Assembly: GCF_000826545.1 (NCBI RefSeq)
Contig: NZ_CDME01000013.1
Location: forward strand, 16,869 to 80,868
Reading direction: 5' to 3'
DNA: 64,000 nucleotides
From: Kibdelosporangium sp. MJ126-NF4
Lineage (GTDB): Bacteria; Actinomycetota; Actinomycetes; Mycobacteriales; Pseudonocardiaceae
Below, piece after piece: positions 54,056-62,613 of the stretch. Every line of letters starts with the position of its first letter. The first letter of the stretch is position 1. Made by a program: the position numbers and the translations under genes. Under the pieces are notes generated by a model that saw only the letters and a program-made list of their open reading frames with translations, had not been told where the DNA came from and searched no databases.

Positions 54056-55185
54056 CCGGCCGCCCGCAGCACGCCCTGGAAGACCTGCAGGCGATGCAGG
54101 TCCGCGGTGCCGTCCATGATCTCGAACCCGCGCACGTCCCGGTAGGTCTTGCCCAGCCACGGGTGGTCGAGCAACGCTGTGGGCCCCAACAGGCCGACGG
54201 CGAGCAGTGTCGCCTCCTCGGCCAGTCGCGCGGCAGTCAGCTTGGTCGCGGAGATCCGGTGCTGGTCCGGCCGTCCGGCGTCCACCGTCGCGGCCACCTC
54301 ACGCAGCCTCGCTCGGGTCACGTGGACGCGCGAGGCGAGCTCATCGAGCCGTGCTGCATCCATTGTGGACAGGTGACGCCGTTGGGCGCGTGCGTAGTCG
54401 ATCACCGCGTCAGCCACCCCGACGGCCATGGCCGCCACGATGGGCCGGTTGCGTGTCAGGGCTTCCCGCGCGCCGAACAGTCCGCGTCTGCTCGGCTTGC
54501 GCCCGGCGCCGAGGATCATGTCCTCGGTCACCGCCAGGCCGGTCAACTCCAGTTCGCCGAGGCGAACCCCGGCCAGGCCGGTGGTGGTCAGTGCTTTCCC
54601 GCTGAACCCCGGGGCGGCGGTGTCGACCAGGACCGCCTCGATGCCGAAGGGGCCCGGCGCTCGGCGGCAGAACACGACACCCATCTGCGCCCGCGCGCCG
54701 TTGCCGATGTAGCGCTTGGCGCCGTGCAGCGTGTACCGCGATGGGCCGTCTGGGCGCAGTGCGGCCTGCAGTTCCGCCGCGGCGGTTCCTCTGCCGTGTT
54801 CGGTCAACGCGAAGAAGGTCCAGGTGGGCGTGGTGGTCAGCCGCTCGAAGTACCGGCAGCGCTGATCGGCGTCACCGAGGGCGTGCACCACGAAGCCCGA
54901 CAGTCCCGGTCCCGGGGCGGCCAGCAGCACGCCGGGATCGCCGTAGGACAGCCGGTCCGCGACCACGACCTGCGCCACGGACGAACCGCCGCGCAACGCG
55001 CGGCCCTCGATCCGGTAGGCGTCGGCGTACTCGGGCGGGATCAGCATGGCCTGCTGGAGCCGGACCGCGGCCAGGTCGGTGTACCGGGTGATCACGTCCG
55101 GGTCGTTGTCCAGTGCCAGTCCCGGATCGCGTAGCTCGTGGGCGATCTCGGCACAGTGTCGTTCCAGTACCGCGAGGTCACTCAT
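54052..55185 (-). CDS. Acyl-CoA (acyl-ACP) dehydrogenase family flavoprotein
   Basis: 377 residues, complete acyl-CoA dehydrogenase fold. FFALTEHGRGTAAAELQ is the flavin/substrate loop, GAKRYIGNGARAQMG the central strand region, and the C-terminal domain ends RGFEIMDGTADLHRLQVFQG. In canonical members the last motif is E-G-T with the catalytic Glu; here it is D-G-T, so Asp may replace the base. In carrier-protein pathways such enzymes oxidise aminoacyl-ACP intermediates (for example prolyl to pyrrolyl). It overlaps its neighbours by 4 and 8 bp. Confidence 0.88.
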   Translation of the reverse strand: MSDLAVLERHCAEIAHELRDPGLALDNDPDVITRYTDLAAVRLQQAMLIPPEYADAYRIEGRALRGGSSVAQVVVADRLSYGDPGVLLAAPGPGLSGFVVHALGDADQRCRYFERLTTTPTWTFFALTEHGRGTAAAELQAALRPDGPSRYTLHGAKRYIGNGARAQMGVVFCRRAPGPFGIEAVLVDTAAPGFSGKALTTTGLAGVRLGELELTGLAVTEDMILGAGRKPSRRGLFGAREALTRNRPIVAAMAVGVADAVIDYARAQRRHLSTMDAARLDELASRVHVTRARLREVAATVDAGRPDQHRISATKLTAARLAEEATLLAVGLLGPTALLDHPWLGKTYRDVRGFEIMDGTADLHRLQVFQGVLRAAG

Positions 55186-55765
55186 CCCGCTCCCCCACGC
55201 TCAGATACAGAGTGCCGACCAGTTCCGCGGTCATCAGCGCGCCGCCGGGGCCGTCGGCCAGGAAACCGGACGCGCCCAACAGCCTCAGCAGCGCCCGGCC
55301 ACCGCGGACCAACCGGTGGAACGTCCTCGCGTGGACGCGGTGGTCCAGGACGAGGGCGCTGGTCATGTCGCGTACTTCGTCGACGAGCATGGCGGCGTCC
55401 GCGATCCCTGCCTGCACCAGTTGACGGCCCAACAGCGCGCTGCCTTCGGCGAACCGCCCGGCGAGGTCGCCAAGCGCGTGGTCGACCACACCGGCCAGCA
55501 GCTCGACATGGGCGCTGACCACGCGGTTGCGAAACAACGGCGACGCGAGCGTGGCGTCGTGGCCGACAAGCCGGACGCACGACACGCCCATACTCTCGGT
55601 CACCGGATGGGCGATCCACTTCCGGCAGGTGTAGTCCAGCCCCGCGGCGCTGTCCAACCGATCCGTTGTGGCGTAGACATATCCACCCGGCCCCACAACG
55701 ACCGCACCCGGCCCGACGGCTTCGTGCGCCGCGTCGAGCATCCGGCCGTAGCTCACCTTGCTCAT
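55178..55765 (-). CDS. Acyl-CoA dehydrogenase-like half-size protein
   Basis: 195 residues with the helical C-terminal layout of an acyl-CoA dehydrogenase but without the N-terminal and beta domains: TCRKWIAHPVTESMGVSCVR, VVSAHVELLAGVVDHALGD and RLLRLLGASGFLADGP. The catalytic motif and flavin contacts are not evident. Encoded directly before the full-length dehydrogenase, it is likely its non-catalytic partner. Confidence 0.65.
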   Translation of the reverse strand: MSKVSYGRMLDAAHEAVGPGAVVVGPGGYVYATTDRLDSAAGLDYTCRKWIAHPVTESMGVSCVRLVGHDATLASPLFRNRVVSAHVELLAGVVDHALGDLAGRFAEGSALLGRQLVQAGIADAAMLVDEVRDMTSALVLDHRVHARTFHRLVRGGRALLRLLGASGFLADGPGGALMTAELVGTLYLSVGERDE

Positions 55766-56538
55766 GCGGACACCTCGAGACGGACCGCGTGCGCGTGGCC
55801 CGTGCGAGGGTCCACGTCCGCCAGCAGGATGCTGGTGTACTGGTCACGCCACCGATGGTGGTTCTCGGCCAGCGCGAGCCACACGCTGGTGCAGTAGGTG
55901 CCCTCCGCGCAGCGGTGCACGTTCGCCGACCGGTCGGTGCGCACCCACGGCCCGGCCACCACCAGGCACCCGTCGCTCTCGTCGATCATCGCTGTGAGTT
56001 GATCCGGTGTGCCGGACCATGGCCGTTGCCAGCCTGCCGTGTCAGCCGGTTCGAGGAGCAACGCCACCGCCGTGTCCGACAGTGGTGTGTCGTGCACGAG
56101 CGGGTCGCGGTAGGGCAATGTTGTCTGTTCCAGCACCAGGATCAGTGCCTGGTCACAGCCTCCGCCCCGGTGAGCGGCGTCGGCGACGCGCAGCGCGGTG
56201 TACGGGGCCCGCAGTCCCTGTTCGGAGATCGCCATGCTCCGGGCCTGTCCGCCGAGCAGGTGGTTGACGTACGCGCTGACTGTCCTCAGTGGATGCAGGT
56301 CCGGGATGGCATAGGCGAGCAGGATGAGGTCGGGCCGGGCCGCGCCGAACCCGCGTGTCACGGTCTCGGCCAGCTCGGTGTGGCCGATGTTGCGGCCGTC
56401 GGCGAGCAGCCGCTCGTCGACGGTCATTCCGAACTGGGCCAGCAGATCGTCGTAGTACGCGATCAGCTCGGCGTCGAAGGGCGACGGGTTGCGTCCCGTC
56501 GCCCGCAGTCCGCTCATCCGGGCAGGCGCCAGTGCCAC
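55762..56538 (-). CDS. Thiolase-fold protein without catalytic Cys
   Basis: 258 residues from GTG 56538. The ketosynthase-like fold is suggested by DLILLAYAIPDLHPLRTV, the NHLLGGQARSMAISEQG that lies where a KAS nucleophile (C-S/A-G) would be, and the DTAVALLLEPA strand. No Cys is present at that position (SMAIS instead), so it cannot form an acyl-enzyme. It may be the chain-length-factor-like partner of the KAS III encoded at 59443-60399, or an acyl-carrier scaffold. Confidence 0.6.
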   Translation of the reverse strand: MALAPARMSGLRATGRNPSPFDAELIAYYDDLLAQFGMTVDERLLADGRNIGHTELAETVTRGFGAARPDLILLAYAIPDLHPLRTVSAYVNHLLGGQARSMAISEQGLRAPYTALRVADAAHRGGGCDQALILVLEQTTLPYRDPLVHDTPLSDTAVALLLEPADTAGWQRPWSGTPDQLTAMIDESDGCLVVAGPWVRTDRSANVHRCAEGTYCTSVWLALAENHHRWRDQYTSILLADVDPRTGHAHAVRLEVSA

Positions 56539-56541
56539 GAG

Positions 56542-56805
56542 CTAGCCCCTGCTGAGTTCACTGGGCCGGGCCCGCAGGTACTCGGCGAGCGACCCCACGG
56601 TGGTGAAGTCCTCCGCCCGCAGTTCCTCCGGGTCCACCTCGATGTCCAGCGCGTCCTCCAGTGCCATCAGCAGTTCGAGCACGGAGGTCGAGTCCAGGTG
56701 CAGCTCGTCGAACAGTCGGGTGGACTCGGTGATCTCCGGCAGTTCGCGCTGCAGCACCTCCGCGAGCGCGACCTTCACCGCTTCGATGGTCTCGTTGGCT
56801 GTCAT
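56542..56805 (-). CDS. Acyl carrier protein
   Basis: 87 residues. The phosphopantetheine attachment serine is in LHLDSTSVLELLMALED, with helix 1 VKVALAEVLQRELPEI before it. AAGGAG precedes ATG 56805. It is a stand-alone carrier in a cluster with its own AcpS, ATP-grasp loader and decarboxylase, matching BtrI of butirosin biosynthesis in role. The carried acyl group is probably an amino acid. Confidence 0.92.
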   Translation of the reverse strand: MTANETIEAVKVALAEVLQRELPEITESTRLFDELHLDSTSVLELLMALEDALDIEVDPEELRAEDFTTVGSLAEYLRARPSELSRG

Positions 56806-56816
56806 CGACTCACTCC

Positions 56817-58079
56817 TTACCGTTGGATCAGTAGTTGCCGGTCGAGCAGGTCCTCGGCGGTGTCCCGGCGGCGCACCAGATGCGCGACGCCGTCGCGGAC
56901 CAGGACCTCGGCGGGGTAGCCGTGGCTAAGGAACTGCACGGGCGACGCGGTCGGCCCGTAGGCACCCGACCGCCGCACGCCGAGCAGGTCACCGACCGCC
57001 GCCCGTGGCAGCCGCACGTTCTTGCCCAGTACGTCGTTGGGAGTGCACAGCGGGCCGGTGACGGTGCACGACACCGACTCCGAGTCATCCACTGTGGACA
57101 GGGAGTGGATCGGGAAGTTGCGCTTGACGAAGCTGCCGATGCCGACGGCGGCCATGTGGTGGTTCGTTCCGCCGTCCGCCACGACGAAGTTCTCTCCCCG
57201 TGACCGTTTGACGTCCCGCACGCGCACGACGTACGTCCCGGCGGACGCGACGAGGTAGCGGCCGAGCTCCATGATCAGCCGGGTGTCGCCGTGGACCGCG
57301 GTGAACTCGGCGATCACTTCGTTGACACCGGCGGCCATCGTCTCGATGTCCAGGTCCTGCTCGTTGTCGAAGTACGCGACGCCGAGGCCGCCGCCGATGT
57401 CCACGGTCTCCAGCTCGACACCGCACCCGCGGTGCAGTTCGTCGGCCATCCGCAGGATCCCGCGGGTGTTGTGCACGATGTCGGCGGCCTTGAGGATGCG
57501 CGTGCCCATGTAGGCGTGCAGGCCGCGGACCCGGACGCCGGGCAGTGCGTCGGCCGACGCCACCACGCCGGGGACGTCCTCCTCGTCGATGCCGAACTGG
57601 CGGGGCTTCCCACCCATCGACAGGCCGGATCCCTGGGTCGTGAACGAGGGGTTGACCCGCAGCAGCACATCGACCGGCTCCCGGCCCGCCGCCAGCCGGT
57701 CCAGCCGCCGGAGTTCCGTCTCGGACTCCACCACGACCGCCCGGATCCCGGCGTCGACGCAGGCACGCAACTCCTCGTCGCTCTTGCCCGGCCCCAGGAA
57801 GATCGTGTGCTCCGGCTTGGCACCGGCCACTGCCGCCGTGCGCAGCTCGATCCCGGACGAGACCTCCGCACCGGCGCCGAGGTCGACCAGTTCCGCGCAG
57901 ACACTCACGTTCGGATTGGCCTTCAGTGAGTAGTACAGCTCCAGAGCGGGATGCAGCAGGCTTCGCAAGGTGGTGTAGCCGTCGGTGAGCACGTCGGCGT
58001 CGTAGAGGTAGAGCGGGGTGCCGAACTCCTCGGCGATCGCCGAGATCGGCAGGCCCTGCACGGAAAACTCGGTCATCAC
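56817..58079 (-). CDS. BtrK-like PLP-dependent aminoacyl-ACP decarboxylase
   Basis: 420 residues of fold-type III PLP decarboxylase (DAP/ornithine decarboxylase family). The PLP Lys lies in YSLKANPN, the phosphate loop is DIGGGLGVAYFD, and the C-terminal dimer-interface Cys is in GPLCTPNDVLG. The family contains BtrK, which decarboxylates gamma-glutamyl-S-ACP to GABA-S-ACP. The neighbouring ACP and ATP-grasp ligase strongly favour that carrier-bound reaction over free diaminopimelate. It overlaps the ATP-grasp gene stop by 4 bp. Confidence 0.88.
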   Translation of the reverse strand: MMTEFSVQGLPISAIAEEFGTPLYLYDADVLTDGYTTLRSLLHPALELYYSLKANPNVSVCAELVDLGAGAEVSSGIELRTAAVAGAKPEHTIFLGPGKSDEELRACVDAGIRAVVVESETELRRLDRLAAGREPVDVLLRVNPSFTTQGSGLSMGGKPRQFGIDEEDVPGVVASADALPGVRVRGLHAYMGTRILKAADIVHNTRGILRMADELHRGCGVELETVDIGGGLGVAYFDNEQDLDIETMAAGVNEVIAEFTAVHGDTRLIMELGRYLVASAGTYVVRVRDVKRSRGENFVVADGGTNHHMAAVGIGSFVKRNFPIHSLSTVDDSESVSCTVTGPLCTPNDVLGKNVRLPRAAVGDLLGVRRSGAYGPTASPVQFLSHGYPAEVLVRDGVAHLVRRRDTAEDLLDRQLLIQR

Positions 58080-59446
58080 GTACCTTCTCCTTCACCCAGG
58101 GACGCGAGTGCTGTGCTCGCGGCGTCCGCGAGCGCCGTGACGGCGGCGCGGTCCGGGCCCAGCGCGATGGTGTAGAGGCGGCCCTCGAAGGGTGTCTCCG
58201 CGCCCGCCATGGCGTTCACCGTGCCGAAACAGGTGATCATCAGCCTGCCCCTGGTGGGGTGCGGAGTCAGCAGCGAGCCCAGTGCCCCTTGGACATCCGC
58301 GAACTCCAGCGGCGCCCGCAGCCGCAGCACGTGGCGGCTGGCCAGTGACGCGGCCGTGCCGCCGCCGAGTGTCTCCAGCACGCCGCCCTGGTAGGTCGAC
58401 ATGTTGAACCGGGCGTTGACCTCGAGCACGGGGTACACCGTCCCGTCCGTGGTGACCAGCGCGTCCACACCGGCGACGCCGAAGAACCCGTCGGCGTGCA
58501 GCGCGCGGCCGACCGTCTCGGCCGCCTTCTCGATCTGGCCGAGCTGCCCCGCGTCCAGGTCGGCGGGGCTGATGTGTCCGAGGTGGACACCGCGGCTGGT
58601 GCGGGCCTCCTTGACGAAGTCGAGCCGGACCGAGCCGTCGGTGCCGACGGTCACCTGGTAGTTGAGGTCGGCCCGGTTCGGCAGCCAGGTCTCGACGACC
58701 ACGTGCAGCCGGTCGTCGCCGCTGCGTTCGGCACGCCGCGTCACCTGGCGGACCAGGCGTTCGGCCTTGCGTGGATCGTCAACCAGCACAAGGCCTTTGC
58801 CGGACACCCCGTAGGCGTCCTTGACCACGACCGGCGCCTGCGCCGCGCAGCCGGGGCCGATCTCGGCCATCAGCGCCACGAACTCCGGCACGGTCGTGCA
58901 GCACCAGCCGGGCACCATCCGCAGATCGGTGCCCGCCACCAGACGCCTGCTGTAGATCTTGCTGTTCACCGTGGTCACGGTGCCGAGATCCGGTGCGGCC
59001 ATGCGCATGCCGGTGGCGTCGGCGAGCCGGGACTCCCACACCGACACGCCCATCGGCGCCAGCCGCGCGCCCTTTCCAGCCAGACCACGCAGAGTTTCCA
59101 GCAGCGCCGGTGATCTCAGTGCCCTGGCGGCCGTCGGCTCGTCGGCGTTTCCGCCGTCGGCCACCAACACCGTCGGCAGGTCCACGCCGAGCGAACGAAC
59201 ATAGTCCATATAGGACTGATCGAGCGGGCGTTGCAGGATCAGGTGGTCGTCGGGGCCCGCCAGCAGGGCGCCCAGTTCCTCCATCCGCGTGACCAGCGGG
59301 GCGGTCGCGGAGAAGACCGGAGCGGGCAGGCCGACGAAACCGTCCGCCCAGTGCCGCTCGACCTCGAAGTTGCAGAGGAACACCAGCGGGGTACCGGGAT
59401 CACCGGTCATCCCCTGCTTGAGTGCCCGAAGGTACGCGGTCGTCAT
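58076..59446 (-). CDS. BtrJ/PGM1-like ATP-grasp aminoacyl-ACP ligase
   Basis: 456 residues from ATG 59446. The pre-ATP-grasp domain starts TPLVFLCNFEVERHWADGF. The ATP-grasp domain has TTVNSKIYSRRLV, the lysine loop VVVKDAYGVSGKGLVLV, FVVVETWLP-like VVVETWLPNRADLNYQV and the metal site EVNARFNMSTYQGG. The closest characterised function is BtrJ, which loads L-Glu onto ACP. It is coupled to the decarboxylase downstream and KAS III upstream through ATGA overlaps. Confidence 0.85.
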   Translation of the reverse strand: MTTAYLRALKQGMTGDPGTPLVFLCNFEVERHWADGFVGLPAPVFSATAPLVTRMEELGALLAGPDDHLILQRPLDQSYMDYVRSLGVDLPTVLVADGGNADEPTAARALRSPALLETLRGLAGKGARLAPMGVSVWESRLADATGMRMAAPDLGTVTTVNSKIYSRRLVAGTDLRMVPGWCCTTVPEFVALMAEIGPGCAAQAPVVVKDAYGVSGKGLVLVDDPRKAERLVRQVTRRAERSGDDRLHVVVETWLPNRADLNYQVTVGTDGSVRLDFVKEARTSRGVHLGHISPADLDAGQLGQIEKAAETVGRALHADGFFGVAGVDALVTTDGTVYPVLEVNARFNMSTYQGGVLETLGGGTAASLASRHVLRLRAPLEFADVQGALGSLLTPHPTRGRLMITCFGTVNAMAGAETPFEGRLYTIALGPDRAAVTALADAASTALASLGEGEGT

Positions 59447-60399
59447 GTCACCTCTCCATGGCGCAGGACCATCGCCGCGTAGGTGGCGCCCAGCCCCACA
59501 GCGGTGAGCACGTAGTGGCCGCCCCGCTCCAGCCGCCCCTGGTCGCGCAGGTGCGTGTAGTTCAGGAACGGGTCGCTGCAGAAGCAGTGGCTGTACTCGG
59601 CGATGTTGTCGAGAAAGACGTCGTCGGTGCCGACGCCGAGCAGTTCGATGACGCGCCGCCACGACGAGAGGTTCACGTTGTGCGGCACGACCAACGCGAT
59701 GTCGGCCAGCGTGAGCCCGGCCGACGAGACAGCCGACAGCACGGTCTCGGCCAGCCGCGGTGGGTATTCGGCGCCGAACTCCGCCTGCCGCTGGGGTTCC
59801 AGTCGGATACCGTCGGCGTAGCGCCCGTCGGTGCGCGAGCTGTAGCCGACGATCCGGTCCCCGTTGCCGGACAGGCTGACCACGCAGGCAGCGGACGCGT
59901 CGCCCATGATCGTGGTGTTCGGGATCAGCTGCACCATCGGTGTGAAGGCCTTCTCGCCGGTGACCACGAGCGCCAGCGCGCCCGGTTCGTTGTCGGCGGC
60001 CAGCAGCTCGCCGCACGTCATGATCGCCGCGAGGCCGCTCGCGCAGTTCTGCTGCGTCAGCGCGAACGACAGGGCGTCGCGCAGGCCCAGCCGGGCGGCG
60101 AGCTCACCGGCGACGTCGATGTGGGAGGGCGCGACTTCCTGGATGGTGTGCGCGTAGACGAGGTAGCGGATCCGGCTGGGGTCGTCCAGCGAATCGACCA
60201 GCCTGGCGGCGGGTTTTGCGACGAGGTCGACGATCCCGGTGTCCCCGGCGAACCGGAGGCGGTCAAGGCCGTGCACACGACGGAACACCTTGACCTTCGC
60301 CCTGGACAGCCCGAGACGCCCGGCAGTCGCGTCGACGGACACGACCCGCTCGGGTGTGTAGCTGCTGACGGACTCGACCGTCAACCGCGCGACCACCAT
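59443..60399 (-). CDS. KAS III-like beta-ketoacyl-ACP synthase/acyltransferase
   Basis: 318 residues. The active-site Cys sits in LTQQNCASGLAAIM and the second catalytic His in VVPHNVNLSSW. The third position reads YSHCFCSDPFLNY rather than the usual Asn-T-S, a variant seen in KAS III-like acyltransferases. Translation may begin at the ATG 60399 or GTG 60396, since GGGGGAGG abuts the ATG. It is the first gene of the 14-gene operon. It could condense an aminoacyl-ACP with a malonyl unit or transfer the acyl group to another acceptor. Confidence 0.85.
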   Translation of the reverse strand: MVVARLTVESVSSYTPERVVSVDATAGRLGLSRAKVKVFRRVHGLDRLRFAGDTGIVDLVAKPAARLVDSLDDPSRIRYLVYAHTIQEVAPSHIDVAGELAARLGLRDALSFALTQQNCASGLAAIMTCGELLAADNEPGALALVVTGEKAFTPMVQLIPNTTIMGDASAACVVSLSGNGDRIVGYSSRTDGRYADGIRLEPQRQAEFGAEYPPRLAETVLSAVSSAGLTLADIALVVPHNVNLSSWRRVIELLGVGTDDVFLDNIAEYSHCFCSDPFLNYTHLRDQGRLERGGHYVLTAVGLGATYAAMVLRHGEVT

Positions 60400-60513
60400 C
60401 CTCCCCCTTCACCGGCCGCTGCGCGAAATTCGGGCGAATTTCCCCCAACAATGCCCGTCCGCGTGTTCTCGTTGAGATTAGAAAGAGGGGACATCGGCGA
60501 CAAGAACCATATT

Positions 60514-60542
60514 TACCCACCCGGAATGGGTATGGTTACCCA
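60514..60542. promoter_or_regulatory. Triple TACCCA/TGGGTA half-sites in divergent cluster promoter
   Basis: TACCCA (60514-60519), TGGGTA (60527-60532) and TACCCA (60537-60542) form two overlapping inverted repeats (spacers 7 and 4) in the gap between the KAS III and P450 genes. The last half-site abuts the -35 box. It is a candidate operator for the pathway regulator. Confidence 0.6.
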
Positions 60543-60543
60543 C

Positions 60544-60573
60544 TTGACAGTGAGCGCGATTTCGCAGTTATCC
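60544..60573 (+). promoter_or_regulatory. Sigma-70-like promoter for P450 operon
   Basis: TTGACA at 60544-60549, an 18-bp spacer, and TTATCC at 60568-60573. It lies 38 bp upstream of the P450 start codon and next to the TACCCA operator. Confidence 0.6.
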
Positions 60574-60610
60574 TGCACGCCGAGGATTGCCTGTCGCCGA
60601 CCGGGAAGTA

Positions 60611-61798
60611 ATGATGGAAGAACCTGATCCTGATTTCTCCCTGCCCGAACTGCCGATGTCCCGTGAATGCCCGCACGCCCCGCCCGTCGGCTACGAGCAA
60701 TTGCGGGCACGGGGGCCGGTCGCCCGGGTCCGGCTCTTTGACGGGCGGGTCGTCTGGGCGGTCACCGGGCACACGGCAGCCCGTCAGCTGCTGGCCGATC
60801 CGCGGCTCTCGGTGGATCCCGATGCCGGTGAGCTGCCGAAACTGTCCCGCGCCCAGGTACTGGGGCGTCCCGACCGGCACCGCGCCATGCGGACGTTGCT
60901 GCGAACCGATCCTCCGCTGCACACCCGGCAGCGTCGGGCGATGCTGCCCAGTCTCACCCTCAAGCGGGTCCAGGCTCGGCGAGCCACCCTGCAAGCCGTG
61001 GCGGACGCCCACCTGGACGAGCTGGCCGGGCGGCCCGAGGCGGACGCGGAACTGATCGGCGCCTACATCAGGCCGGTGGTCACCGCGGGCCTGGCCGCGA
61101 TGCTCGGTGTGCCCGAGTCCCACCAGGACCGTCTCGAAGGGGCGCTGCGTCACCTCGATCCCGTTCCGCCGCTGGAGCGGTTCCTGCTCTCGCTGCTGCG
61201 GATCAAGCGGGACCAGCCCGGCGACGGCCTGCTCGACGACCTGCTCGCCTCGGTCGACGACGGCTCGGTGACCGAGGAGGAGTTCGTCCACTACGGAACG
61301 GTCCTCGTCTCGGCCGGACAGGACATCACGGTCAGCACCATCGCGGTCGGCGTGCTGACGCTCCTGTCCCACGAGGACGAACTCGCCGGGCTGCGCGCGG
61401 GCCGCGAGCCGTGGCCGCACGCGATCGAGGAGCTCCTGCGGTTCCTGTCGCTGACCGCCGGGCTGGTGCGCGTGGCGACGGCCGACATCGACACGGCCGG
61501 GGTGGTCATCCGGTCCGGGGACGGCGTGGTGCTGCTCAACTCGGCGGCGAACCGCGATCCCGCGCTGGCCGAGCGTCCGCACGAGCTGGACCTGGGCCGA
61601 CAGGTCCGCAACCACCTCACGTTCGGCTTCGGTGTGCACCAGTGCATCGGGCAGAGCCTGGCCAGGCTGGAGGTCGAGGTGGCGCTGCGCAGCCTGGTCG
61701 ACCGGTTCCCTACGCTGCGGCTCGCCGTCCCGGCCGACCAGGTGCCGCTGCGCCAGGGCCTCGTCTTCGGCGTCAACGCCTTACCGGTGGCCTGGTGA
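60611..61798 (+). CDS. Cytochrome P450 (antibiotic-biosynthesis type)
   Basis: 395 residues, the size of typical actinomycete class I P450s. I-helix VSAGQDITVSTI has Gln-Asp in place of the usual Glu-Thr pair. The K-helix is EELLRFL, and the heme loop is LTFGFGVHQCIGQSLARLE. ATG 60611 has GGGAAG upstream; the frame is open to a TTG at 60587. It heads the divergent operon with the SDR. No ferredoxin is encoded. It probably hydroxylates a cluster intermediate, possibly while carrier-bound. Confidence 0.92.
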   Translation: MMEEPDPDFSLPELPMSRECPHAPPVGYEQLRARGPVARVRLFDGRVVWAVTGHTAARQLLADPRLSVDPDAGELPKLSRAQVLGRPDRHRAMRTLLRTDPPLHTRQRRAMLPSLTLKRVQARRATLQAVADAHLDELAGRPEADAELIGAYIRPVVTAGLAAMLGVPESHQDRLEGALRHLDPVPPLERFLLSLLRIKRDQPGDGLLDDLLASVDDGSVTEEEFVHYGTVLVSAGQDITVSTIAVGVLTLLSHEDELAGLRAGREPWPHAIEELLRFLSLTAGLVRVATADIDTAGVVIRSGDGVVLLNSAANRDPALAERPHELDLGRQVRNHLTFGFGVHQCIGQSLARLEVEVALRSLVDRFPTLRLAVPADQVPLRQGLVFGVNALPVAW

Positions 61799-61800
61799 CG

Positions 61801-62613
61801 ATGACGCTGGCAGGTCGAGTGGCCATCGTGACCGGGGCGGCGGGCGCGATCGGCGCGGCGACGGCGAAGCGCCTGGCTCGCAGCGAGGCCGCGGTCGTAC
61901 TGGCCGACCGGGACGGCACCGGCGCCCAGCAGGTGGCCGACACGATCACCGCCGACGGCGGACGGGCGCTGGCCGTGACCTGTGACGTCACGGATCCCGA
62001 CCAGGTCTCAGCGGCGGTGCGCGCGGCGGTCGAGACGTTCGGCGGCGTCCACGTCCTGGTCAACAACGCGGGCGTCACCAGGGATTCCGCACTGTTCACC
62101 ATGTCGACCGCCGACTGGGACGAGGTGGTCGCGGTCAATCTCCGTGGCGCTTTCCTGTGCTCGCGCGCGGTGCAGAAACACATGGCGAGGGCCCGGTGGG
62201 GCCGGATACTGAACGTGTCGAGCATTTCCGCGCGAGGTCAGCGCGGCCAGGCCAACTACGCCGCCGCCAAGGCGGGCCTCGAGGGCTTCACCCGCGCGCT
62301 CGCCATCGAACTCGGCCCGTTCGGCATCACCGTGAACGCGGTCGCGCCCGGCTTCATCGTGACGCCGATGACCCGGGCCGCGAGCCGGGGACGGGACTTC
62401 GCCGACGTCCAGGCGGCGGTCGCCGGGGCCACTCCGGTGCGGCGTGTCGGGCAGCCGGACGACGTCGCGGCGGCGCTCGCCTTCCTCACAGGCGACGACG
62501 CCTCGTTCATCACCGCCCAGACGATCCACGTCGACGGCGGCATGCCGCCCGGCACGCACCCGAACCTCAGCCCAGATCTCAGCGCGGCGCCCCGAGCAGA
62601 CAGCCCCGCATGA
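61801..62613 (+). CDS. SDR ketoreductase, FabG-like
   Basis: 270 residues with VTGAAGAIGAATA, NNAGVTRDS, the catalytic Ser in NVSSISARG, YAAAKAGLEGF and a FabG-like N/C arrangement. It follows the P450 stop by two bases; a GTG at 61795 would overlap that stop. It presumably reduces the beta-ketoacyl product of the KAS III, or oxidises an alcohol. Its end overlaps the convergent ATP-grasp gene by 35 bp. Confidence 0.9.
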   Translation: MTLAGRVAIVTGAAGAIGAATAKRLARSEAAVVLADRDGTGAQQVADTITADGGRALAVTCDVTDPDQVSAAVRAAVETFGGVHVLVNNAGVTRDSALFTMSTADWDEVVAVNLRGAFLCSRAVQKHMARARWGRILNVSSISARGQRGQANYAAAKAGLEGFTRALAIELGPFGITVNAVAPGFIVTPMTRAASRGRDFADVQAAVAGATPVRRVGQPDDVAAALAFLTGDDASFITAQTIHVDGGMPPGTHPNLSPDLSAAPRADSPA

